This document shows positions 34,314 through 45,652 of a stretch of DNA of 64,000 bases, piece after piece. The translations under genes and the position numbers were made by a program. The stretch covers positions 1-64,000 of the forward strand of contig OMXK01000004.1 in NCBI GenBank assembly GCA_900314995.1, given 5' to 3'. Numbering within the stretch: position 1 is the stretch's first letter; every line of letters begins with the position of its first letter. The DNA comes from an uncultured Prevotella sp. Lineage in GTDB: Bacteria > Bacteroidota > Bacteroidia > Bacteroidales > Bacteroidaceae. Below the pieces are notes generated by a model. That model saw only the letters and a program-made list of their open reading frames with translations. It was not told where the DNA came from and searched no databases.

Positions 34314-37300
34314 ATGAACAAAACAACACTTATGGAAGTGGGCTATTCACGAAGCAAGGCTTTGGTGAAGGCTACCGCAGTGGCTGCATTGCTACTGGCC
34401 AACCCCGTGGCTGCGATGGCTAGCGACGGTGCTGCTGGCAAGCTGAACGTTCAGTCTGTACAACAGGGCTCGCTCAAGGTGAGCGGCGTGGTGAAGGACG
34501 TGGACGGAGAACCGATCATCGGTGCAAGCATCTTTGAGAAGGGTACCAAGAACGGTACGGTGACGGACGTGAACGGTAAGTTCTCCCTCGACGTGAAACC
34601 GGGGGCAAGCCTTATCGTGACGTATGTGGGCTACACCACGCAGGAGGTGTCGGCTACACGCAACCCGAACATCATCCTGCATGAGGATGACCATAACCTC
34701 AACGAGGTGGTGGTGATCGGTTACGGTACGCAGAAGAAGGCCGACGTGACCAGCGCCGTGGCCAGCGTGAAGAGTGAGGCCTTCAACAAGGGTGCCATCC
34801 TCGACGCAGGACAGCTGGTGCAGGGTAAGGTGGCTGGTCTGCAGATCTCACTGGCTAACGGTGACCCGACGGGTAGCACGAGCGTGATGCTGCGCGGTGC
34901 CTCGACGCTGATGGGAAGCCGCGACCCGCTGATTCTCGTGGACGGTGTGCCGGGCTCGTTCTCGACCGTGGCACCGGAGGAGATTGAGAGTATCGACGTG
35001 CTGAAGGACGGCTCGGCAACGGCTATCTACGGTACGCGCGGTACCAACGGTGTGATCATCATCACGACGAAGAGCGGTCGCCGCGAGCAGCCGACGACCA
35101 TCGAATACAGCGGCTACGTGTCGGTGTCGAAGCAGCTGAAGCGCCCCGACTTCATGGGGGCTGACGACCTGCGTGCCCGCTGGAAGGAGGGTCTGGAGTT
35201 CTCGGGTGCCAACGACCAGGACTACGGCGCTACCACTAACTGGCTCGACGAGGTGAGCCGCACTGGCGTGAGCAACGTGCACAACGTGACGCTGCGTGGC
35301 GGCGGCAAGAGCACCAGCATGCTGGGCAACGTGACCTATGAGCAGCGACAGGGTACGCTGAAGAAGAGTGACATGAAGAACATCCGTGCAAGACTGGAAC
35401 TGACGCACCGCATGTTCAACGACAAGCTGACCACCAACCTGCAGCTCATCGCCAACGAGCGCAAGAACAACGCGGGTATCGGCTTCGGTTATAACGTGTA
35501 TCGCATGGCTTGTATACAGAACCCCACACAGCCGGTGTATGACGACGAGGGTAACTACGTGGAGCGCAACGTGTACTTCTACGACAACCCCATCACGCCG
35601 CTCAACGAGCACACGGGTACGAACCGCAACCGTAACATCAGATTCACGGGATCGCTGGAGTTCCGCCCCATCTCGGACCTGATCATCAAGGGTATGCTCA
35701 CGCGCAAGGGTCAGAGCAACGACCGCGGCTACTACTACTCGCACAAGGCCGTGACCACGACGGAGTCGGGCTACAACGGCTATGCCTACAACTACAGCTA
35801 CGACCTGATCAACGACCTCTACGAGATCACCGCTGACTGGCACCACACCTTCGACAAGCACAACGTGGGCGTGATCGTGGGCTACAACTATGAGAAGACG
35901 CGCTACGAGTGGTTTGACGAATCGAACCGCAACTTCCCGACGGACTCGTACACCTATCATAAGATTGAGACGGGTAAGGGCCTGCAGAACGGTGCCGCCA
36001 CGATGTCGTCGTATAAGCAGGAGGATACGCTCATCGGTCTCTTCGGCCGCGTGACCTACAACTATGACGACCGCTACCTGCTGATGGCCTCGCTGAGAAG
36101 AGAGGGCTCCTCGAAGTTCGGTGCCGACCATAAGTGGGGTACCTTCCCGGGCGTGTCTGCCGGATGGCGCATCAACAACGAGAAGTTCATGAAGGGCGTG
36201 AAATGGGTGGACAACCTGAAGCTGCGCGTGGGCTACGGTGTGACGGGTATCAACATCAACGACCCCTACCAGTCGCTGGCCTCGCTGAACTATACGAACT
36301 ACTTCCTCTACGACGGACAGTGGATCAGCACGCTGGTGCCGGCTCGTAACGCCAACCCTGACCTGCGCTGGGAGAAGAAGATCGAGTATAACCTGGGTAT
36401 CGACTTCGAACTGCTGAAGGGACGCCTGGGCGGTGCCATCGACCTGTATCAGCGCGATACGAAGGACGGACTGTGGAACTACACCGTGCCCGTGCCGCCG
36501 TATCAGTACAGCACCATCATGGCCAACGTGGCTAAGATACGCAACTCGGGTATCGAGATCCTCGTGAACTTCGTGCCTGTGCGTACGAAGGACTTCGAGT
36601 GGCGCGGCAACATCTCGTACTCGCACAACAAGAACGAGGTGCGCTCCATCAGCAACGACCAGTTCACCATGTCTACCGACTACTTCTACACCGGTCATAC
36701 CGGCGAGCCTATCCAGACCTCGACACACCGCGTGAAGGTGGGAGAGCCCCTCGGACAGTTCTTCGGACTGAAGAGCGTGGGCCTCGACGAGTCGGGTAAA
36801 TGGGTGGTGGAGCGCCTGAAGCACGACGATCCCAACGACCCCGAGAAGGTGACGGGTACCTACTACGGACTGGCAGAGGATGCCAACGACGCAGACAAGC
36901 AGGTGCTGGGCAACGGTATCGCCAAGCACTTCCTGAACTTCAACAACACGCTGACCTACAAGGGATTCGACCTCTCCATCAATATGCGCGGACAGTTTGG
37001 CTTCCAGATCCTGAACTTCCAGGAGATGTACTACGCCAACCCCACCATCCAGTATAACGTGCTGAACTCGGCCTTCGACATGCACCCCGTGGTGAGCGTG
37101 AGCGAGGACGGCAGCAGCATCAGCTATACCGGCAAGCAGACCCGCATCGCCGACGCTCAGCGCTACGTGAGCGAATACGTGGAGAACGGCTCGTTCTGGA
37201 AGATCGACAACCTGACGCTGGGCTACACCTTCAACACCTCGAAGTGGAAGATCGTGCGCAACCTGCGCGTCTATGCCTCTTGCCTGAACCTGCTGACCAT

Positions 37301-37442
37301 CACCAGCTACAAGGGACTTGACCCGGAGATGAGCTTCCGCGGCGATGAGACCGGCGGCTATGCACTGGCCTTCGGTACCGACCACCGCGACAAGTTCCCC
37401 ACCATCCGCTCGTACACCTTTGGTATCAACGTTACTTTCTAA
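34314..37442 (+). CDS. susC: SusC/RagA-family TonB-dependent outer-membrane transporter
   Basis: 1042 residues. An extended N-terminus with a hydrophobic signal (about 17-37) is followed by a carboxypeptidase-regulatory-like domain (about 53-130). The SusC signature NEVVVIGYGTQKKADVTSAV (about 130-149), a plug and a 22-strand barrel ending in an aromatic residue (FGINVTF) complete it. It would import oligosaccharides with the SusD lipoprotein encoded 21 bases downstream. Codon use is extremely biased to C- and G-ending codons, as in highly expressed genes, which creates long antisense open frames. Confidence 0.97.
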   Translation: MNKTTLMEVGYSRSKALVKATAVAALLLANPVAAMASDGAAGKLNVQSVQQGSLKVSGVVKDVDGEPIIGASIFEKGTKNGTVTDVNGKFSLDVKPGASLIVTYVGYTTQEVSATRNPNIILHEDDHNLNEVVVIGYGTQKKADVTSAVASVKSEAFNKGAILDAGQLVQGKVAGLQISLANGDPTGSTSVMLRGASTLMGSRDPLILVDGVPGSFSTVAPEEIESIDVLKDGSATAIYGTRGTNGVIIITTKSGRREQPTTIEYSGYVSVSKQLKRPDFMGADDLRARWKEGLEFSGANDQDYGATTNWLDEVSRTGVSNVHNVTLRGGGKSTSMLGNVTYEQRQGTLKKSDMKNIRARLELTHRMFNDKLTTNLQLIANERKNNAGIGFGYNVYRMACIQNPTQPVYDDEGNYVERNVYFYDNPITPLNEHTGTNRNRNIRFTGSLEFRPISDLIIKGMLTRKGQSNDRGYYYSHKAVTTTESGYNGYAYNYSYDLINDLYEITADWHHTFDKHNVGVIVGYNYEKTRYEWFDESNRNFPTDSYTYHKIETGKGLQNGAATMSSYKQEDTLIGLFGRVTYNYDDRYLLMASLRREGSSKFGADHKWGTFPGVSAGWRINNEKFMKGVKWVDNLKLRVGYGVTGININDPYQSLASLNYTNYFLYDGQWISTLVPARNANPDLRWEKKIEYNLGIDFELLKGRLGGAIDLYQRDTKDGLWNYTVPVPPYQYSTIMANVAKIRNSGIEILVNFVPVRTKDFEWRGNISYSHNKNEVRSISNDQFTMSTDYFYTGHTGEPIQTSTHRVKVGEPLGQFFGLKSVGLDESGKWVVERLKHDDPNDPEKVTGTYYGLAEDANDADKQVLGNGIAKHFLNFNNTLTYKGFDLSINMRGQFGFQILNFQEMYYANPTIQYNVLNSAFDMHPVVSVSEDGSSISYTGKQTRIADAQRYVSEYVENGSFWKIDNLTLGYTFNTSKWKIVRNLRVYASCLNLLTITSYKGLDPEMSFRGDETGGYALAFGTDHRDKFPTIRSYTFGINVTF

Positions 37443-37463
37443 ACTCATTAACAGACACAGAAT

Positions 37464-39086
37464 ATGAAAAAACATATCTATCGCATCGCGGCGCTCGCCG
37501 TGGGAGGAATGCTGACGCTCGCAAGCTGCTCTAACCTTGACGAGCACGTATATTCGGAGGTAACGGAGGAAAGCTTCCAGCCTACCGAGCAGGACGCGGC
37601 TGCACTGCTGGCCAGTGCATACAGGCCGCTCACCTATATCTTCGACTGGCAGGGACTCTTCGACCTGGAAGAGGAACCCGGCGACTGTATCATCACACCT
37701 ACACGACCCAACGGATGGGATGACGGCGGTACTTACCGACGCATGCACCAGCACGGATGGGACTCGGAGGAGTGGCAGCCCTGGAACACCTACCTCACGG
37801 CCTATGAGGGTATCAACAACGCCAACCGCGTGAAAGACCAGATCGAGAGCGGCGCACTGCCCGTGGGCGACCTGAAGGAACCGATGATCGCCGAACTGCG
37901 CGCCATCCGTGCCCTGTGGTACTACATCCTGCTCGACAACCACGGCAACGTGCCCCTGGTGACGGCTTTCACCGACGAGACGCCGACACAGGCCACGCGC
38001 CAGCAGATCTACGAGTTCGTGGTGAAGGAACTGACGGAGGTGCTGCCGAACCTGAGCAAGGAGAACGACGGCACAACCTACGGCCGCATGAACTACTGGG
38101 CTGCACAGGCTACGCTGATGCGTACGTATCTGAACGCAGAGGAATACGTGGGACAGGCGCACTACCAGGAAGCACTGGCTTGTGCCAACGATATCATCAA
38201 CGGCGGCAAGTTCGAGCTGGCGCCCGACTACAAGGCCATGTTCTCTTACGACAACGAGGCTAACGTGGAGTGTATCTTCGCCGTGCCTTACGACCGTCTA
38301 TACAGCGGCTTTAGCCAGCAGCACAAGTGGTATCCCCCCGCAGCACGCCAGTGCCCGCTGTTCCAGCCTGCCGACTACTTCTGGGGCGGCAGCTGTGCGA
38401 ACCCGCAGTTCATCAATGCCTATGAGGAGGGTGACCACCGTCTGGAGGCTACATGGCTGATGGGCGAGCAGTATGACGGCAGCGGCAACCTGCTGTGGAC
38501 CTGCAAGAACTACCTGCCGTCGCTGACCTGCTTCAACGAGGCCGGAGAGAACCACACGAACATCGACTGGGGCTACCGCGTATGGAAGTACACACCGGAT
38601 CCCAACACCGCCAACGGTGCCTGGAGCAACGACTTCCCCTTCTTCCGCTATACGGAGGTGCTCTACACGAAGGCGGAGTGCCTGCTGCGCCTGGGTCAGA
38701 ACAAGCAGGAGGCTGCCGACATCGTATCAACGGTGCGTGCCCGCGTGTTTGACGATGCTGCACAGGCTACGGTCACCGTGGAAGATCTTGAAGGTGACAC
38801 CAATATCAAGTACGGTCTGCTGGACTGGGACAACAACATCGTGAAGGGCACGGAGCCTGCTGGCAAGCTGGCACTGGGCGGTATGTACGACGAGTGGGCG
38901 AAGGAGTTTGCCTGCGAGGCACAGCGCCGCACACAGATGATCCGCTTCGGTACCTATTCTACCTACAACTGGTTTAACCACAGTGTAGATCTCTACAACG
39001 TGAAGGACGGCCACACCAAGCTGTTCCCCATCCCGCTGGAGGAGTTGCAGACCAACGGCAACCTGAAACAGAATCCTGGATACTAA
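37464..39086 (+). CDS. susD: SusD/RagB-family glycan-binding lipoprotein
   Basis: 540 residues. A lipoprotein signal with lipobox LASC (Cys22) precedes the helical SusD repeat scaffold; the C-terminal region includes YDEWAKEFACEAQRRTQMIRF and ends LKQNPGY, as is usual. It lids the SusC transporter and binds the glycan at the cell surface. Glycan type cannot be read from sequence, but the downstream GH27 enzyme points to an alpha-galactose-bearing substrate. Confidence 0.95.
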   Translation: MKKHIYRIAALAVGGMLTLASCSNLDEHVYSEVTEESFQPTEQDAAALLASAYRPLTYIFDWQGLFDLEEEPGDCIITPTRPNGWDDGGTYRRMHQHGWDSEEWQPWNTYLTAYEGINNANRVKDQIESGALPVGDLKEPMIAELRAIRALWYYILLDNHGNVPLVTAFTDETPTQATRQQIYEFVVKELTEVLPNLSKENDGTTYGRMNYWAAQATLMRTYLNAEEYVGQAHYQEALACANDIINGGKFELAPDYKAMFSYDNEANVECIFAVPYDRLYSGFSQQHKWYPPAARQCPLFQPADYFWGGSCANPQFINAYEEGDHRLEATWLMGEQYDGSGNLLWTCKNYLPSLTCFNEAGENHTNIDWGYRVWKYTPDPNTANGAWSNDFPFFRYTEVLYTKAECLLRLGQNKQEAADIVSTVRARVFDDAAQATVTVEDLEGDTNIKYGLLDWDNNIVKGTEPAGKLALGGMYDEWAKEFACEAQRRTQMIRFGTYSTYNWFNHSVDLYNVKDGHTKLFPIPLEELQTNGNLKQNPGY

Positions 39087-39103
39087 CTAAATAACTACGA
39101 TGG

Positions 39104-39135
39104 GGGAGGGGGCATCTAGGTGCCCTCTCTTTTAT
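39104..39135 (+). terminator. Hairpin between susD and the GH27 gene
   Basis: A GC-rich stem (GAGGGGGCA against TGCCCTCTC, one base bulged) with a 6-base loop, followed by TTTTATTG. It has the form of an intrinsic terminator and lies 18 bases after the susD stop. It probably lowers expression of the downstream enzymes relative to susCD. Confidence 0.6.
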
Positions 39136-39156
39136 TGTCAAATGCAAAGAATATCC

Positions 39157-40386
39157 ATGAACAAGTTACTGATCACGCTATGCTGTGCGCTTTGTTGCAT
39201 GACAACCTCCGCACAACAATTCTTCGGTAAGCCGAAGCCGCTGAACGACTCCTTGTATAACACATTGGCGCAGACACCGCCGATGGGTTGGAACTCATGG
39301 AACAAATTCGGCTGTGACGTGAGTGAGGATCTTATCAAGAGCATGGCCGACGCCATGGTTGAAAGTGGCATGAAGGATGCCGGCTACAAGTATATCGTCA
39401 TCGACGACTGCTGGCAGATAGACCGCGACTCAATGGGCAACATCGTGCCCGATCCCGCCAAGTTCCCCAGTGGCATGAAAGCACTGGCTGATTATGTTCA
39501 CTCCAAGGGACTGCTCTTCGGACTCTACTCCTGTGCAGGCAGCTACACCTGTCAGGGGCGCCCCGGCAGTCGTGGCCATCAGTTCCAGGATGCCTTGCAG
39601 TATGCCCGCTGGGGTGTGGACTACCTGAAGTATGACTGGTGCAGCGACGAAGGCCAGAATGCGCAGGCGGCCTACGCCACGATGAGCGACGCCATCAAGG
39701 AGAGTGGACGACCCATTGTGTTGAGCATCTGTGAATGGGGCGAGAACGAACCCTGGAAATGGGGCAAGGGCATCGGCCATCTGTGGCGCGTCACCGCCGA
39801 CATCCGCGACTGCTACGAGTGTCTCTTCGACTGGGGCGGTGTGGGTATCATGAACATTATCGACAAGATGGCAGACCTCTATCCCTACGCCGGTCCTGGG
39901 CACTGGAACGATGCAGAAATGCTGGAGGTGGGTAATGGCGGCATGACGCGCGACGAATACATCACCCACTTCTCCATGTGGTGCATGCTGGCAGCCCCGC
40001 TGATGGCGGGTAACGACATCACGAAGATGAGTGCCGAAACGCGTGAGATCCTGCTTAACAAAGAGGTGATCGCCGTGGATCAGGATCCCTTGGGAGAACA
40101 GGGCAGACGTTTTATGGACATGGGCGACCACGAGATATGGGCAAAGCCACTAGCCAATGGCGAACTCGCCATGTGCTTTATGAACCGCTCGGAACTGCCG
40201 TGGACACTCGACTACGACTGGCGCAAGAATGCCATCTACTATGCCCGCGACGTCAGTTTCCGCAAACATGAATACAAGGTGCGCGACCTTTGGCAGCACA
40301 AGGACATCGGAACCAGCAAACAAAATCTGAAGACCGTCATCCCCACCCACGGCGTGCTGATGGTCAGACTAACCAAAGTAGATTAA
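39157..40386 (+). CDS. GH27 alpha-galactosidase
   Basis: 409 residues from the Met at 39157 (MNKLLITLCCALCC), which gives a signal peptide. An upstream in-frame Met at 39142 is possible, and one at 39100 lies inside the terminator hairpin. The barrel opens TPPMGWNSWNKFGC; the nucleophile is Asp160 in LKYDWCSD and the acid/base is likely Asp215 in RVTADIRD. A C-terminal beta domain follows. It would release terminal alpha-galactose from galacto-oligosaccharides, galactomannan or arabinogalactan side chains, and is part of the susCD locus. Confidence 0.95.
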   Translation: MNKLLITLCCALCCMTTSAQQFFGKPKPLNDSLYNTLAQTPPMGWNSWNKFGCDVSEDLIKSMADAMVESGMKDAGYKYIVIDDCWQIDRDSMGNIVPDPAKFPSGMKALADYVHSKGLLFGLYSCAGSYTCQGRPGSRGHQFQDALQYARWGVDYLKYDWCSDEGQNAQAAYATMSDAIKESGRPIVLSICEWGENEPWKWGKGIGHLWRVTADIRDCYECLFDWGGVGIMNIIDKMADLYPYAGPGHWNDAEMLEVGNGGMTRDEYITHFSMWCMLAAPLMAGNDITKMSAETREILLNKEVIAVDQDPLGEQGRRFMDMGDHEIWAKPLANGELAMCFMNRSELPWTLDYDWRKNAIYYARDVSFRKHEYKVRDLWQHKDIGTSKQNLKTVIPTHGVLMVRLTKVD

Positions 40387-40410
40387 ACGAGAAACTCAAA
40401 TAGAAGACAA

Positions 40411-42513
<2,103 letters not shown>

Positions 42514-42518
42514 ACGAG

Positions 42519-42551
42519 AAACGGCCCCCGAAAGACGGAGGCCGTTTTTTT
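42519..42551 (+). terminator. Intrinsic terminator of the susC-S9 operon
   Basis: AAACGGCC (42519-42526) pairs with GGCCGTTT (42540-42547) around a 13-base loop, followed by a T-run to 42551. It lies between the S9 peptidase and the convergent GH127-like gene. Confidence 0.8.
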
Positions 42552-42560
42552 GGTGTGTGC

Positions 42561-45485
42561 TTATTTCTTCTGCAGCACTTCCTTGAGTTGGGTGGTGGCG
42601 CGCTGGATCATGTCCATCGTGCCGGAGCCGTCGCTGACATAGCGGATTACCATCCCTGCATAGCCGATGACACGGTTTGCACGACGGTCATCCTCGGGGA
42701 GCTGCTTCGCCTGCTCCAGGAGCGTCATGAGCTCGTCCATATCCTCAAGTTCGGGGAGATTGCCGGGGCGCATGGTGTTGATGACGGCATTGAGTGCCGA
42801 GGCAGCCTTGTCGATCTCCTCCTGCGAGTACTTATCGTCGGGGGCATCCATGAAGGGCTGTGCCTTGGCAGCCTGCTCGAGCATGCGGCCATAGCCGTGG
42901 ACAGCCCAGGGGGCATACTCAGGCACCTTCACGGCGAGGGCATTCCACGCCGTCTGTTCCTCCTGGCGCGTCTTGGCAATGAGCAGGAGTTCGCGGAGGG
43001 CAGACTTGTCGATGCCTTCAGAGACCTCTGCCACATACTTCACGCTGGGATCCACGGGGATGTTCATGCGGAAATAGTGGGTGACGTGCTTATCAGCGGC
43101 ATAGTCGGGGATGAAGGTCTTGTCCTTGAACGTCAGGGTGTAGAGATTGGCATCGGCGCCTGTGCCCGTCTTCGCACCGTTGAGGGTGATGTCACTGAGA
43201 TCGCCAGCCATGTCGACGGTAGCCTCATCCCAGCTATGGATACCCTCAGCGGCCATCACCAGCGGACCATACATCAGTGCACCTGCCCACATCGGGGTGT
43301 ACTCGGTCTTGCCATCCTTCTCGTAGGCGGGAGAGGTCTCCATCTTATCGGGACCGAAATCGAGGTGCCTGGTGAAGGGCATGATGACTTCCACGACATC
43401 CTGTGCAGACCACTGGCGGGCAGGGATCTCCACATAGCTGCAGGGCTGGTAGGTGGCGGCGAGGCTCTTGCCGTTGAGGCGCACGTCGAAGCCCTCGGTA
43501 GCCCAGTAAGGCACACGGAGTTTCATGGCGAAGGTGGCCGTACCCTCGGTGATGCGGATCTCGGAGCGCTCGGCAGGCCACAGGCACGACTGCTTCAAGG
43601 TGACGCCCTTCTGAGTCCAATGGGCGGTGGTGGGCAGGTAGAGTGCTACCCAGAGCGTGCGGTCGTTCACGAAGTAGGCTGCCTCCTGATATTTCACATG
43701 GTTCTCCACGCCCGTGCCGCCACAGCAGGTGGCCTGCGGTGTCTCGTTACCCCAAGGTTTCGAGGCATCGAGTCCGACGGCATACTGGTAGACCGTCTGA
43801 TACTGGCGGGGATTGACGGAGCCGATGATCTGATTATAGAGCACGCGCTCGTAGTAGTCCATGTAGCGGGCATCGTCGGGGTTGAAGCAGTTGAGATCCT
43901 TCGTGAGTTTCGCGAGGTTGTAGGCACAGCAGGTCTCGTTGATGGTAGGCTCCGGGTGCAGGTCGCGCCCGCCCCAGCTCGTGACGTTCATGCACATGGA
44001 GGTAATCTGTGAGTAAGGCTGTCGGAACATCTCGCCGTTGCCCACACCGCCCATGGCATAGCGGTAGCGCCCCTGGATCATCGTCCAGAAGTTCTGTGCG
44101 AGGTTGTAATAGTAGGGCAGGTTGTTGCCGCGGAAGGAGCGCAGGGCACCCGTCACCATCGGGATATGCTGATTGGCATGGCGCGTGCGGATGGCATCGA
44201 CATTCTTTGCCAGAGGATCGAAGAAGGCAGGACTGTCGAAATAGTTGGAGGCTTCCAGCAGATGGGCTTTCTCCTCGGCGGTGCCCGTCATCTCCGCAAG
44301 TCGTGCGAGCGACTCTGCCATGCCACCCACCTCTCCGGCGATGTACATGTTCCACATCTCGTAACGGTTGCCTGGCTTTGCGCGGCGCTCATCCTGTCGC
44401 CCGTCGCTCTTCACGAAGGTGCGGTAGTGGAGACGGTTCCACACCCAGAGACCCATGTCCTTGGCAATGAGCAGGGCCTTCTCTGCCACGGCCTTGTCGT
44501 CGATATAGGTGGCGATGTCGATGAGTCCTGCGAGCTGCTTGTGGACGGAGTAATAGGGCGCCCACACGCCCTGCTCGTTATTGTAAGGTGCATATTTCTC
44601 GATGAGCACACAGTGCTGGGCAGGGATGGCGTTGAGATAGCCATAGCCGTAATGCCGGTAGTCTTTCTTATAGTTGTCGAAGTCTGCCCACGAGCCTTTC
44701 ATCGCCAGGAGCTCGGCCTCGGGTGCAAAGTCGCGTGCCTCCCAATAGCGCCCCAGATCCTTGTTCCAGACGAAGGTGCGCTCCTGGCACTGGCGGAGTT
44801 CGTTGACCATCGTTGTGATGTTCTGTCTGAGGATGGCTTTCTTGGCAGGATCCTGACAGCTGGCGAAGGCGAAAGCCATGGCAGACATGTAATGGCCGGA
44901 GCCGTGGCCCTTGAGTTTCGTGGTAGGCGAGTCCCAGCCGTCGGCCTCGGGATAGCCCTCGGTGCTGAGACCGTAGGTGTCGCGGTAGTTATAGAGCTGC
45001 TGGCGCACGGGGAAGCTGATGAGCTGATCGATGTCGAGGTCGCGGTTCCACGAGAGGCGGTTATCGCCATCGATGCTGACCTGATCCAGCGGCAGCGTCT
45101 CGGCCACGGGCGTGTTCGAGGGCACGGGATACGCCCCCTCCACCACCTTCACCTGCGCGGTGACGGGGTAGCCGTTAGTCGTGGTATTATCGCCGATGAT
45201 GAAGCCGCGCACCTTATATTCGGTACCCACGGGATTGATGGCGGGATTAGCCTCGGCCATCTCGGTGGCATTCGAGGCATTGAGCCATCTCACCTGCCGG
45301 TATTCGCCCTTGCCGTCGGCATATTTCACCCACACCTGATAAGGCAGGCGCGGGGCATTGCCCACGGGGGACTCGACGGTTACGGTCTCAACCGTTACGA
45401 TGGAACGATACTGTGCCGACAAAGGCAACGGCAACCCCAGAAGCAGGGTTGTGAACAACACACAGAAGAACTGCTTTCTTTGCAT
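42561..45485 (-). CDS. GH127/GH146-like beta-L-arabinofuranosidase (DUF1680 family)
   Basis: 974 residues from the Met at 45485 (MQRKQFFCVLFTTLLLG), a good signal peptide; a longer frame would run through the promoter. An N-terminal Ig-like region (about 20-160) is followed by the alpha/alpha barrel typical of DUF1680. Zinc and catalytic residues are visible: Glu517 and Cys519 in NETCCAYN, then Cys587 and Cys588 in ATCCGGTG, matching the Glu-Cys3 site of GH127/GH146. A C-terminal helical extension (about 825-974) carries two Leu-rich repeats of unknown role. It would release beta-L-arabinofuranose. It converges on the PUL and is probably part of it. Confidence 0.9.
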   Translation of the reverse strand: MQRKQFFCVLFTTLLLGLPLPLSAQYRSIVTVETVTVESPVGNAPRLPYQVWVKYADGKGEYRQVRWLNASNATEMAEANPAINPVGTEYKVRGFIIGDNTTTNGYPVTAQVKVVEGAYPVPSNTPVAETLPLDQVSIDGDNRLSWNRDLDIDQLISFPVRQQLYNYRDTYGLSTEGYPEADGWDSPTTKLKGHGSGHYMSAMAFAFASCQDPAKKAILRQNITTMVNELRQCQERTFVWNKDLGRYWEARDFAPEAELLAMKGSWADFDNYKKDYRHYGYGYLNAIPAQHCVLIEKYAPYNNEQGVWAPYYSVHKQLAGLIDIATYIDDKAVAEKALLIAKDMGLWVWNRLHYRTFVKSDGRQDERRAKPGNRYEMWNMYIAGEVGGMAESLARLAEMTGTAEEKAHLLEASNYFDSPAFFDPLAKNVDAIRTRHANQHIPMVTGALRSFRGNNLPYYYNLAQNFWTMIQGRYRYAMGGVGNGEMFRQPYSQITSMCMNVTSWGGRDLHPEPTINETCCAYNLAKLTKDLNCFNPDDARYMDYYERVLYNQIIGSVNPRQYQTVYQYAVGLDASKPWGNETPQATCCGGTGVENHVKYQEAAYFVNDRTLWVALYLPTTAHWTQKGVTLKQSCLWPAERSEIRITEGTATFAMKLRVPYWATEGFDVRLNGKSLAATYQPCSYVEIPARQWSAQDVVEVIMPFTRHLDFGPDKMETSPAYEKDGKTEYTPMWAGALMYGPLVMAAEGIHSWDEATVDMAGDLSDITLNGAKTGTGADANLYTLTFKDKTFIPDYAADKHVTHYFRMNIPVDPSVKYVAEVSEGIDKSALRELLLIAKTRQEEQTAWNALAVKVPEYAPWAVHGYGRMLEQAAKAQPFMDAPDDKYSQEEIDKAASALNAVINTMRPGNLPELEDMDELMTLLEQAKQLPEDDRRANRVIGYAGMVIRYVSDGSGTMDMIQRATTQLKEVLQKK

Positions 45486-45511
45486 AGTTACAGATGTTAA
45501 TAGTTTCTTTG

Positions 45512-45543
45512 CAAAAGTATGAAATAACTGGGATATCACCAAA
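45512..45543 (-). promoter_or_regulatory. Consensus promoter of the GH127-like gene
   Basis: On the minus strand TTTG (45540-45543), a 20-base spacer and TACTTTTG (45512-45519). It lies 26 bases before the chosen start and rules out upstream Met codons. Confidence 0.8.
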
Positions 45544-45590
45544 CATTTCACAAAGATTAAACTAATATTTCTCCTTTGGTAGGCTTTTCG

Positions 45591-45622
45591 TTTGGTTTTT
45601 CGCACGATTATTCGTAATTTTG
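45591..45622 (+). promoter_or_regulatory. Consensus promoter of the SGNH-MBOAT-DHHW operon
   Basis: TTTG (45591-45594), a 20-base spacer and TAATTTTG (45615-45622). It diverges from the GH127 promoter, with about 48 bases between the two -33 elements. Confidence 0.8.
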
Positions 45623-45631
45623 CCGACGATT

Positions 45632-45652
45632 ATGAGATGGCATCACACATGA
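45632..45652 (+). CDS. Possible six-residue leader ORF overlapping the SGNH start
   Basis: The first ATG after the promoter opens a six-codon frame (MRWHHT, then TGA) whose stop overlaps the ATG at 45649 as ATGA. It could couple translation or be chance. Confidence 0.15.
   Translation: MRWHHT

Noticed and set aside
34848-38162. Antisense open frame of 1,104 codons opposite susC and susD
   Set aside because: It is a shadow of the strong C/G-ending codon bias of susC-susD. It spans both genes and their gap, has no promoter or start context, and its translation is rich in Val, His, Leu and Arg as expected from reversed codons.
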